Below, one piece after another: positions 42,640-52,713 of a stretch of DNA of 64,000 nucleotides (positions are counted from its first letter, which is position 1; the number at the start of each line of letters is the position of its first letter). The notes under the pieces were generated by a model. That model was not told where the DNA came from, made no database searches, and saw nothing but the letters and a program-made list of their open reading frames with translations. Both the position numbers and the translations under genes were made by a program. This DNA is from Isoetes taiwanensis (taxonomy: Eukaryota; Streptophyta; Lycopodiopsida; Isoetales; Isoetaceae), in the NCBI GenBank assembly GCA_021234155.1, contig JAJEKV010000236.1, forward strand, positions 603,533 to 667,532, given 5' to 3'.

Positions 42640-43010
42640 TTTGAAGCCTAGGTTTTGGTTCTAAGTCTTCAAGTTACATTCTCCCTCTAAACTCAATGCA
42701 CGTGGAAGCCTAGGTTTTGGTTCTAAGTCTTCAAGTTATATTCTCCCTCTAGAGTCAAGGCCAAGAGCTCGAATAGCCCACCTTCTAACTCCGTCCCATT
42801 CGAAAAGAATTAGGCAACAATAACGAGGAATTGAACCCTCACGCATAGAGTTGAACCACCTCCCAAATACCAACCACTAAGGGTGGGCATTCTTTATGCT
42901 TTTCTTTTAATCTTTGAATCCCTATATACTCCTTGTGTGCTTTTAATCTTTATGCTTCCCTTTTAATCTTTAAATTCCTAAATACTCCTTGTGCGCTTTT
43001 AATTCGCTCC
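42640..43010 (+). repeat. Short tandem duplications
   Basis: GAAGCCTAGGTTTTGGTTCT ... CAAGTTA.ATTCTCCCTCTA is repeated at about 42640-42700 and 42704-42762; CTTTTAATCTTT.AAT.CCT and ACTCCTTGTG.GCTTTTAAT are repeated at about 42903-42945 and 42960-43003. Confidence 0.75.
42815..42892 (-). mobile_element. tRNA-derived SINE-like sequence
   Basis: On the minus strand TTAGTGGTTGG (42880-42870) matches the RNA polymerase III A box and GGTTCAATTCC (42837-42827) the B box, about 43 bp apart, as in tRNAs. The sequence between does not fold into a regular tRNA, so a SINE head is more likely than a functional gene. Confidence 0.6.
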
Positions 43011-43293
43011 TTGACCTTGCGGACTCCAATCAACAATGGCCATTTATATACCCCTTACCCAGACCTCCACCGGGATAGAGACACCCCTCAAGTCTGCCCA
43101 CCCATGCCCCCAAGCTACCAATCTCAGACAGGACGAGCCCGGCCAGGAGAATCAAGCGGATGGTCCCCCACGAAAATGGCTCCGACCAGACGGCAAGAAC
43201 AAGGGAGAGGCCACTTCCATGAGGAGAGGGGCACGGGCAAAGGCCCAATCAGCAAGATCGACCCGATAGGAGATTGATTGTTATTCAGACCCG

Positions 43294-43870
43294 ATGGCAG
43301 ACCAGCCACAGATGACGGCCTTGAAAAAACTGGAGGCAAGAATCGCATGCAACAGGACTCGAATTGCAAACATGGCAGAAGAGATCCAGTCCTCGGTGCC
43401 CCATGTTCTTAGAAGACAATTGGCAGCGGAGAGGCAGCGGATTGTAGAGATGGAGATCCTAAACTGGAAGACGACATATGTTTGGCACACTTAGAAAGAA
43501 AATAGCAAAAACAAGATCTTGTCGATCTCGGGCTCGTGTGGACTCCCTCTCCACCATCATAGAGACCATGGCACAAGATAGACAGCGTGCTAATCAGGAG
43601 ACAAGGGCAACCATCTCCCGCCTCCAATCAGAAGTCGCAGAGGTCACCACCACCATGCGAAGCGTGCAGACTGCCTTTGAAGCGAGTCAATCGGAGTTTA
43701 GAGCGCTTCAAAGGAAGGCCGAGACACGAGACCAGGAGTTGCAGGAGCTTCGGGCAACCGTCGTCCAGCAAGGCAATGGCCTTCATGTGGAAGCCCATGA
43801 ACAATTGCGGCAATGCACACATGAATTGGTAATGCAGTAGCAATTCCAGCAGGAGCTGAGCTCTCGACTA
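43294..43870 (+). pseudogene. LINE family B ORF1-like coiled coil
   Basis: Frames at 43294-43494 and 43478-43840 are probably one protein. The first begins MADQPQMTALKKLEARIACN; the second contains TRATISRLQSEVAEVTTTMR and FEASQSEFRALQRKAETRDQ followed by ELQELRATVVQQ, a strong coiled coil of about 90 residues. It is followed by His/Pro-rich sequence (43900-44100). No RRM was recognised. A stop separates it from a Pro/Arg-rich open frame at 43036-43269. Confidence 0.55.
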
Positions 43871-44099
43871 TAGAGAGCAGAGGCCATAGCATGGGACATG
43901 ACAGATCCATATACCCGATGACACGCAAGGCGCCAACCGGGGTGGCCCATCGCGCGCATCACCAAGCTGCCCCATGCCACCACCACACCACTCTGGACCA
44001 CAACCCACCCCGCACGCCAAACAACAAATGCCGCAGCAGCCATTACGAGCCCCCACCACCTCAGAGTTCCAGGGGCCGGAGATGCGGGAACCCACGATG

Positions 44100-46090
44100 T
44101 AGTGGTGCCGCAAAAACATCTCCTGCACCGGTGGGGCAATACCTACAACAGCTCTACAACACTGAGGGTGCACATGTGGTATTACTCCCCCCAGCAGGGC
44201 CCAATACTGGAAATCACAGAGGCAGAGGTAGCGCAAGGGCTGCAACATCTAGCCAATGGAAAAGCACCAGACTTTGATGGCATGCATGTAGAGTTACTCA
44301 AGTGGGCAAGACCATCCATGGCACCGGTACTAACCGACATGTTCAACAAGGCATTGCGGAAGGTTTTCCCCCCAAATGGACCACTAGAAGGGCTGTCTCA
44401 ATCTACAAGGCAGGAGACCAGCATTGCCCCGCCAATTACCGGACCATCATGATCAGCTCAGTGTTTGCAAAGTTCCTCGTCGGGATCCTTGAGCGACAAT
44501 AGACAGGATGGGCGGGCATTCACACATGCAGGATTCAGGCAAAGGCATTCAACCATAGATCATATCTTCATGATGCGGACTCTAGTTGAGGACAGTAGAA
44601 ACCGTTGGCAAGATCTGTATTGTTGCTTCGTAGACTTCGCCAAGGCTTTTGACACTGTTCTCCGGGAAAAGCTGTGGGCAAGATTGCAGCAGCTAGACGT
44701 CCCTGCTGAACTGCAGAATGCGGTGTATAGGCTATATGAGACATGTACCATCCGGCTGCAACTAGCGGGCCAATAATCGAGAGCAGTATCGGGGTCCGCC
44801 AGGGATGGCCTCTCTCTCCCACATTATTTGGCCTGTATATTGATGGAGAGATGGCTCGTTCATAATGGAGGCACTGGGGCTCACCTCCTATACCAGATCA
44901 TCAGGCAGCTGATCAATGCTGATGTGGACCTTCTAGCACACACTCATGCAGACATGCAATGCCATCTCGATGCTCTGGACACATTTTGCCAGGTGACTGA
45001 CATGCGCGTCAACTTAGCCAAAACCAAGGTAGTTCTGGTATCGTCCGCACGTCATCCAAGGCCTCCAATCCTCATTTATCGTGGCCAAAATGTTGAAGTG
45101 GTTTCTGCTTACAAATATTTGGGGGTGGAGTTCCCGTCGGCCATGAACTGGGACAATTCCATCCAGCTGCCTCAACAGGTTGGAAGGCACTGTATGCAAT
45201 GGAGGACAATAGCCACAAGGTAGAGCTATATGATTGAGCTCACCAATCGCACCTATTCAAGATGCTAGTAGAACCTGTGCTTTTGTACGGTGTCGAGGCC
45301 TGGGGCCCAGTGATTTCCCTTGTCACTTGGAATGACTTGGAGCAGGTGCAGAAAGCTTTCTCGACACGGGCTCTGGGGGTGAAGTCCACAGTCCCATACC
45401 AGATACTGTTGCAGGAAACAGGTTTCTTGCCTTTTCAAGGAGAGGCCCTTGATAGACACATCGTCTACTTCTAGAATTTGGTCAACATGGACGTTACTTG
45501 TCTCCCTAACCTCGCTTACATTATGGCAATGGGGCCTCAATGCTAAAAGCCTACTGGCGGAAAAAGAGAGCTCAGTGGCTCACCAGATGGAATGTGCAGG
45601 AGCACGGGTGCATCCAAGTGCAAACGGAGGCAGATCGTTGTAGTCTCAGGCAGTACCTTGATGCATGCTTCGTCAGTAAGCTATGGGATGCTATCACCCT
45701 TGAACAGGTCAAGACGACACATTATCAACGTCACATAAATTCCATGTTGGAGAGGGGCCCACAATGTTACCTGCGCTCATCTACCCATGAAAAAGCACAG
45801 ATCCATTGCCTCTATTTGCACAGGTGCACACCATCTCCGGATTGAGACAGGGAGATGGATTGGGGAGCTGCGTCAGGAGAGGCTTTGTCAACGCTGCCAG
45901 GTTGGAGCTATGGAAGACAAATGCCACACCCTTCAGAGTTATCCGGCATATGATGATATTCGGATATGCTACGCTGAGCTGGTCCATCCTGGCCAGCCCC
46001 TGCATGAGATGCTGCACACGAGCTCAGTGCGGAGGTTTTCAAGAGATCATAGATCGCCAAGATCAGCTCAGTCCTTGGGCACTTACCTGA
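44100..46090 (+). pseudogene. LINE family B reverse transcriptase and C-terminal region
   Basis: RT motifs across frames: LANGKAPDFDGMHVELLKWA (44250), NYRTIMISSVFAKFLVG (44438), HAGFRQRHSTIDHI, CCFVDFAKAFDTVLREKLW (44621), GVRQGWPLSPTLFGLYIDG (44791). The YADD box is replaced by NAD-VDLLA near 44915, with Tyr changed and one Asp lost, so the polymerase site is dead. Then YKYLGVEFPSAMNWD, VLLYGVEAWGP (45280), a W..R.LDACF segment and a degenerate Cys/His end (CQRCQVGAMEDKCH, 45895). At least six frameshifts. Confidence 0.85.
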
Positions 46091-46322
46091 TACATGTACA
46101 TATTATGTCCCCCATGATATATATTTGTATTTGTATTTGTACAGTTTGACAGCAAACCTAACCTGCCACGGTTTTTCCCCCAGACAACCCTTTAAGGCGG
46201 GGAGGGGTTTTTTTTAATCCGGACAGTAATACGCTTGCTGCCTCCTGTTTGGGTCCCATAGGCCAATTGGTCTCCGTGGATGATAAAAACTCTATTCTAT
46301 TCTATTCTATTATATTCTATAC

Positions 46323-48690
46323 ACTATTCATTTATGTGTGAAGTGAGCATCATGTACTTTGGTTAATTAAGAGCTCCATTACGTTAGCAAATTTTTTTAT
46401 TTATTTTTTTATTTTTTTTCCTTTTTAATAGTTTTGGTTGAAAGAAAGAGTTTTTAATCAAAAAAATTGTTTTTTGGGGATTGAGCATTGGTTTTAAGGA
46501 CCTACTATCTAGAAGTTGAGAAGATATTATTACGGCATCAAGCCCGCAATAGAAAAAAGTGGATCATTTAAATATAAAGGACGAAGTTTGGGGTCCATCC
46601 CTTTCTCATGCATTTGGGGTGGTTGTTTGCAGCAACCGCACAAATAGGGTGCCAGAGTTGGAGCTCCTGGCGGTGGCAATGATTTGCATTCCGGAGGAGC
46701 CTAGGCACTTTGTTTTTAGGGTTGATAGCCATAGTTCCATTTTGTGAAAAAAATGGAGACGGTGTATTTTTGGATTTGAAAAAAATAAAAAGGCAAAAAA
46801 TGTCACCGCGTTTTGTAATGGATTTTTTTTTTCAAGTCCATCAAACCCTAAGACCTTAGACTTTTTATCATGAATTGATCTTTGCAAGAACAAAGCATGA
46901 TACAATTGGCAGCCCTAAGTACAATGAGGTGCCCGTATACTCAGGCCAGAGATATGATTACCATAAAAAACTAAACTCAATATATTCCATAAAAAATCTA
47001 CTGCTAGCAATATATGCTACAAGATTACAACTGTTCTCAGAGTTCAAATGAGAACAAATCCAATGATAATTAGTTTAACATATAGTGACAAACATAGCAA
47101 CGTAGTTGCCTTATATTATAACATTCAAATGATCCTCTTGAAGACCCTCGAGTAGCACTTGCTTTTCCCAAGAAATCCATCTTTAAAGCATATTCTTTAC
47201 ACCAAGAAACACAGCAAGGAGTAAAAGACCCTGTTACCTGCAGCCGAACCAAAGGAAAATTAGCCAAGTTCATGGGTAAAAGCATAAGCTACTAGCAGGT
47301 GTCATGGGGCCTCTTAAGTTTATCACCCTTCACCTTGCTTGTAACATAAAAGAAGCAAGGATCTCAAAGTTAAAAGTATTCCCTAAGAACCTGGGCATAC
47401 TACAACTAGCATGCCTCTAATCTTGCTATTATAGGGAAGTTATTTTGTTGCACGAGCATTCTATATAGGTTTGCAACGTATCATTGACTTCAATGGTGGC
47501 AAAATTCAACAAGGTAGCCAATGCACTCAAAGCTTCTTATGCACGTCTCAATAAATCGATTAGATAGGCCATTAAAAGCCAAATGTTTAAACAAAACTCA
47601 ATATACCATGCCGGAAATGTTAGAAAATGGTCCAATCCTAACACAGCTTTATTTAAAAAAAAATCGTACGCATGCATGGCCACTTTGTGAAATGAGCTCC
47701 ACAAAATAATGCCCACCAACTCCTAGATCTGGTCGCAAGTTAATGAACGAACCTTCTAGTTTCAACACTATGTATACATCATAATGCATTTGCAAAGCCC
47801 CAATAGCTCCCACTAGCAGGTTTGCAAGGTAACTCCCAATAGCACCAATCTATATCAAATGCAATAATATCTATGCCCTCAGCCCCTTACAACAGAGATA
47901 TTCATGCTTTAGTATTAAAAAGGATCTATGACATCAACTACATGCAATAGCAAGTAAGAGAAGCAGATTTGTAACTGCATGTATGTGCATGTTCAGACTT
48001 ATTTGTTACATCATCTATTCTTAAGGTTTACTCCAGATCTAGACATGTCTTCAACGTATATATCACAAATAAATCATAGATCACAAATGCATATAGTTAG
48101 CAGCCTGGACTATTAAGACAATAGCGGTCTATCAAGACAATAGCAGTAGCAGTCATCTTGGCAATATGCATTTAACATAATAAAATAAGCAGTCTATAAC
48201 TAGAATACACACTATAACTAGAATACACAGTGTCAGTAATCCTTGCCATAAACCAACTAAAATTTCCTAAGCCATATGCTATACTTAGATCCACAGCCTA
48301 TTTTGTAGCCAAAGCATGTAGTGTAAGAATTTAAAAACATCATGTAAGCATTTAAAAAGAGCCCGAAACCTGTGAGGATGTTGGACATGGAAAATAATCT
48401 CCATTTCCTTGTGTTTCATCCACCTACTCCATATTGGATTTAAGTTGTACAGCCACTACATCTATTGGAATTAGTTCAGCAGTCTGATTCTTCAAGGAAT
48501 AATTCTCAGCTCTCCACGCTGTAGGTCCATCCATATTGTAAGAGGGTATAATGCATGATTATCACGAAGAAATGTCCAATGGGATACCCAGCGGTAGATA
48601 GATCCCAGCAACATTCAAAGCTACCTGGCTCTACTTGGTCACCTCAATTATTGAGAATTATGAGAAAAAACGAAGTAGAAAGCAACAAAA
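46323..48690. other. Spacer with one 62-codon open frame
   Basis: A frame at 46559-46747 (VWGPSLSHAFGVVVCSNRTN; ELELLAVAMICIPEEPRHF) could be a short protein remnant but is not recognised. From 47060 to 48690 only AT-rich non-coding sequence with short duplicated words is seen. Confidence 0.45.
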
Positions 48691-48699
48691 CTCTAATCT

Positions 48700-49110
48700 G
48701 GCCAAACATAGGTAAATGAGGTATATCTGGCCAAGCTGCCTGCTGAGCTTCCATTTGCCATAAATCTCACCTGAAACAGAGCACTGGTTGAAGAGTCATG
48801 AAAAAAATATACAATACCAAGTGATTGGATAGCAGCACAACCATAATCTGGCTGCAAATTTGTTGTTTTCTCTTTCATAACTTGGCCAAACATAGGCAAA
48901 TCAGATATCCTTGAAAGATCTATGGGGGAACTTTCTATTGCCATTAAATCGCACTTGAAACAGAGCTCTAATTGAAGAGTTAAGAGATAAAATGTAATAT
49001 CAAACGATTGAAAAGGAATAAAACCCTAAATTCGACCATAAATTTGTTGTTCAAGGCAAAGTAGATATCGATGGAAAGCTTTACTTGAACGGTTTCCATT
49101 GGCGTAAATC
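48700..49110 (+). repeat. Three degenerate ~170-bp repeats
   Basis: Landmarks GGCCAAACATAGG.AAAT, CTTTC.ATTGCCAT.AAATC and CCTGAAACAGAGC.C recur at about 48700, 48890 and (weakly) 49055, each near AATTTGTTGTT. Non-coding. Confidence 0.6.
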
Positions 49111-49404
49111 TTATTTGGTAGCCACCATAGCGGATTGGAATTGTCAAGTAGAAACAAGAACAAAATAAGGCGCTGGACCAGGAGGAACAATTGCAATACC
49201 TGATTCCTTGTATGAATGGGAAAGAAAACTTTGTTGACTATATATTCAGACATAAATGTCCACACTATGCTCTTGAAATCGACCTCTATTGTTTGACCGT
49301 GGCTCCTTGAAATTAGACACCCCTTTAAAATTGCTTATGCCTTGGTATACTTAATATTAAAAAATTTGCCTATGCCCTAGTATACTTATATTACAAAGTG
49401 TTCC

Positions 49405-49450
49405 ATAGGCCTATTGGTGACGATAAAAATATTCAATTCAATTCTAAACC
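49405..49450 (+). mobile_element. LINE-type 3' terminus with (AATTC)n tail
   Basis: CCATAGGCCTATTGGTGACG followed by ATAAAAATATTCAATTCAA is a shortened version of the terminal motif of LINE family B. Upstream coding is absent, so this is a very short 5'-truncated copy or SINE. Confidence 0.55.
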
Positions 49451-49563
49451 ACTATGCCTGGTCTAGACCTGACCTGCTCCATAGGACCCTTTGATTTAGT
49501 TGGATCTATGCACCTAATGTGGCATACCCATTGCAGTCGCCTAAAAAGCAACTAACGCAAAAG

Positions 49564-50474
49564 TAATGCTCAGTAGGTTTAAATTACGCCATTATTACCC
49601 AAGAATTATAATGCGAAATATTTGTGCAAATATTGGGGGAGCGGCGCCGCTTTTCCTTCCCCTGTTCCAGCGCCCATGGCTTGGCCTTCCTTCCCCTGTT
49701 CCAGCGCTTATGCGACATGCAGATCGAGTTTTATATTCCAGTTTTCCCTGTTCGACATGCAGATCGAGTGCCCATGCGACATGCAGATCTTCTTTTCAGT
49801 CTGCTTTTCAGTCCATGCGCCCATACAGAGCTCAATGCTGAGCTCAACACTGCTGTTTTTTACATGAATCAGTTAGGTTTTTTATGTTTTTTCTTCCTCT
49901 GTATAAGCTAGAGACCAGACATTGAATCCTTACCTTTATATACATGGCCTTTTCAGAGTTTTTCCCTTTTGGAAAAAGGCAAGGACAGCAAAATATATCA
50001 GGGCATCGAACTGTTAAACAGGGATCTACAGAGGGCTGACGTCGAACAGTATTTTCGGGCCATGAACAGTGATTTGTGGACGGTGAACAGGAAACCGTGG
50101 GCGAACTCCAACATCCGAAAATTTGAGTTGCCCAACGGACCGGCTGCTAAGCTGTAACCAAAGTGGGAGATATGAATTGCGGATCAATTGGAGCCGAGAC
50201 CTGCTCCTCTGTAACAGATGGCCTAATGTACAATGGATGCAGCCAAACCGGCTTGTCAAGTTTCCGCTAAGGATGAAATGTATTCCAGTGAAGGAAGCTA
50301 TTCTATTCTGCTGTGCAAATCCCTTGAAGGCTACTTCTTGATCTTGGAAGATCACATAAACCAACCATTTTTTTAAGATTTAACAAAGAAATCTCATCCG
50401 ACTAGCTTCCATTCACGCAAAGAATCTGCCGGATCAAAGCAAAGAGTGGAAATTTAAACCTACTGAGCATTACG
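49564..50474. mobile_element. ~910-bp element with 22-bp terminal inverted repeats
   Basis: Ends start TAATGCTCAGTAGGTTTAAA on both sides (49564 on; complement at 50474 back), 22 bp exact. The interior has repeated GCGACATGCAGATC (three times, 49709-49790) and ATG-containing frames without known domains (to 95 codons). Non-autonomous DNA element; superfamily and target duplication unclear. Confidence 0.65.
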
Positions 50475-50480
50475 TTTGGT

Positions 50481-50637
50481 AATTTTAGGTTGGTGGGTTT
50501 ATGCCCCTTAAAAATTCTCGGCGGCACCGCCAGCCTCGGCGGCGCACTCGCGGCTCCACCGCTCGTGCGCCGCCTCAGCTGGCGGAGCCGCCTCGAATTT
50601 TTACGGGGCATAAAGCCCCACCAACCTAAAATTACCT
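50481..50637. mobile_element. Fold-back MITE, 157 bp, GC-rich core
   Basis: Almost the whole unit is an imperfect palindrome. It starts GGTAATTTTAGGTTGGTGGG and ends with the complement CCCACCAACCTAAAATTACC. The second arm layer is TTATGCCCC.TAAAAATTC and the core is CGG/CCG-rich. The transcript would form a ~70-bp hairpin that could be processed into small RNA; this is inference. Confidence 0.8.
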
Positions 50638-50639
50638 AA

Positions 50640-51335
50640 TACGAAAAACAATTCCCGATCGCTATACAGGCCTTAGTTTGAAAAATATTGGAAGGGGAAA
50701 CTTCGCGGAGCAGGAAGTTTCTGGGAGAAACTTGCACTGGCCCAGAAACTCTCTGCGACCAGAGTTTCCCTCCGTAACCTTAGCGGACCGTTAAATTTCC
50801 CCAGTCTTCCTTTAATCCAGCTCTTTCTGTAACCAGTTCTCGTCTGGATCTGTTGTTCAATCTTTCATGTTCTTTTTTTGTTAGATTTGAAGGCAAGCGG
50901 GAAGTATGGGCACTGGAACAGGGATTGACAAAGGTTTTCCAGCTTTAGGCAATGGTGTTTGCAAACAAACAGCATGCAAATGTCGAAGAAGCTCTATTCC
51001 GGCAATGAAAAAATGCAAGATCCAGCACGAAAGGGGTTTTTCTATTACGACGCTCCTTTTAAGGGAAGCTTTGATCCAGTGAAGCTCCAGCGATCTCTAG
51101 CCTAAAGCAATCTCTGCCAGGCCGCTCACAATCTCTGCCAGGCCTTGATCTGGAACTGAGTTATCAAGAAACAAAGAAGCAGGGCGCAGACTTTGGTGGC
51201 GCCACCAGAAACTGTGGCCCTAAAAGTTACCTTAAAAAGAAGGGTTTGAAACCTTAGGAAATTTGAGGGTCGCTAAGGTTACGATAGAATATTCCCAATC
51301 AACAAGGATTGAAATAGTAGAGCGCAACACACTTA
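50640..51335. other. Spacer with short inverted words
   Basis: Several GAAACTT/AAGTTTC and GGGAAACT/AGTTTCCC words alternate at 50696-50775. No gene or clear element boundary is seen. Confidence 0.4.
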
Positions 51336-51340
51336 ACTTA

Positions 51341-51681
51341 GGGCCTTTTCACACGATGTTTTAAAATGTGGTTGTCCCACTCCAAAGCAAAAAATAAGAC
51401 ACACAAATATAAGTTGTTCTCACACTACATGGTGTCTTATACAAAGGAGACACCCAAATAAGACCACCTCTTATTTTGAATATGATTGGTCAATAAGTGG
51501 TGTCTTATTTTATGGCGGGGGAAGTCCCCCGGTATAAAATAAGACTCCATTTCACTTACCGAACCTACCCAAACCTACCCCAATCTTGTGAAAACAACTT
51601 CACCCTCTTCTGCTTAAGTGGCATCCTCCTATTGGACACTTCTAAAAACTTCTAAAAATAAGACAGTCGTGTGAAAAGGCC
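51341..51681. mobile_element. Harbinger-type MITE 1 (TTA duplication)
   Basis: TTA then GGGCCTTTTCACACGA at the left (51338 on); TCGTGTGAAAAGGCC then TTA at the right (to 51684). The TIR is about 15 bp and the TSD is TTA, both typical of PIF/Harbinger. The interior contains ATAAAATAAGACTCCATTT. No coding. Confidence 0.8.
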
Positions 51682-51684
51682 TTA

Positions 51685-52590
51685 GGGTTATTTTCTACTA
51701 TAGTCATAAAATAAGACTGTCACATTGAGATATGACACCGTTTATGACTCCAAATCAAAAAATACGACACATAGAATTGAAGTTGTTTTTCCACTATAAG
51801 GTGTCATAAAATAAGACACCATCAAAATGCTAGTGGAAAACCCCCCCAAAAAAAGACATGTCTTATTTTAATGATATTTTTAACATATGTGATACTGTCT
51901 TATTTTATACGGGAGAAAAACCCCGGGTATAAAATAAGACTCCATTTCCCTTTGGTTTAGTTTAGTGGCTAGTCCATTGGGGTAGCAATTAAGAGATCTT
52001 GTGTTCAAGCCTCTGGGGTCTGTCATATGTTCTCATGGATGCTGCCAATGTGGCATGACGTAAAGGTCCAAACCTAAATGTATCTATCTTAAACAGAGGA
52101 ACCGAACCTATCCAACCCTAAATGTATCTAACCTAAATGTATCTATTTTAAAAGGAGGAACCGAACCTATAACCTATCCAAACCTAAATGTATCTAACCT
52201 AAATGTATCTATCTTAAAAGGAGGAACAGAACTTATCCAAATCTAAATAGGACATGCGTTATTTTTAAAAGTAGAAAATTATTTTTTTTTCTTATTTTCT
52301 TATGTGGCCCATGTGGCCAGTGTGGGACAAACTCTAAAAACCTAACAAGTATATTTCCTGTAAAATTTAAGTTAGGCGGAAGGAGCCTATGAAAATCTAG
52401 ATTTCATCCGGAAATATATAAAGAAACCCACAGATTTTGATCAGAAAACTTCCTGCGATTTTTTTTCCCTGTCGGAAATTCTCGATTTCAGTAGGTAGGA
52501 TGCTAGTGTTCCTAGGAATTCGGCATACACTGCATGTGGCCCAATAGAAATGGCTAAAATATGAGACACCACTCTTGTGGAAAATCACCC
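51685..52590. mobile_element. Harbinger-type MITE 2 (TTA duplication), containing a SINE
   Basis: TTA then GGGTTATTTTCTAC at the left; GTGGAAAATCACCC then TTA (52591-52593) at the right. The inner sequence shares ATAAAATAAGACTCCATTT with MITE 1. It abuts MITE 1's right TTA. A remnant end resembling MITE 1 (CGTGTGAAAAGG, an AGT insertion, then GGCCTTA) follows at 52594-52614, so insertions are nested or adjacent. Confidence 0.75.
51955..52090 (+). mobile_element. tRNA-derived SINE-like sequence
   Basis: A box TTAGTGGCTAG (51962-51972) and B box GTTCAAGCC (52013-52021) are spaced as in a tRNA head; a tRNA-unrelated body with GTGGCATGACG follows. It lies inside MITE 2. A repeated unit CCTAAATGTATCTA (five times, 52070-52205) follows. 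Confidence 0.6.
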
Positions 52591-52713
52591 TTAACGTGTG
52601 AAAAGGAGTGGCCTTAAATGTAGTTTCTAATTACTAGTTGTTGCTCATTGCACGTCAGAATTCCATTCAACTTAATTCTCCAAAGAATAAGCACAAAATT
52701 TCTCGCCTGAACC

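Larger units (their letters stand above)
43036..46322 (+). mobile_element. LINE family B with (ATTCT)n tail
   Basis: A GC-richer LINE. It has an ORF1-like coiled-coil region (43036-43870), RT and C-terminal regions (44100-46090), then GGGTCCCATAGGCCAATTGG, TCTCCGTGGATGATAAAA and (ATTCT)n at 46289-46322. No endonuclease domain is found between ORF1 and RT. The 3' terminal motif is shared with 15665-15703 and, more diverged, with 49410-49445 and 61421-61445. Confidence 0.85.

Noticed and set aside
42815-42892. Functional tRNA gene
   Set aside because: Pol III boxes are present, but no cloverleaf with acceptor stem and anticodon loop can be formed.
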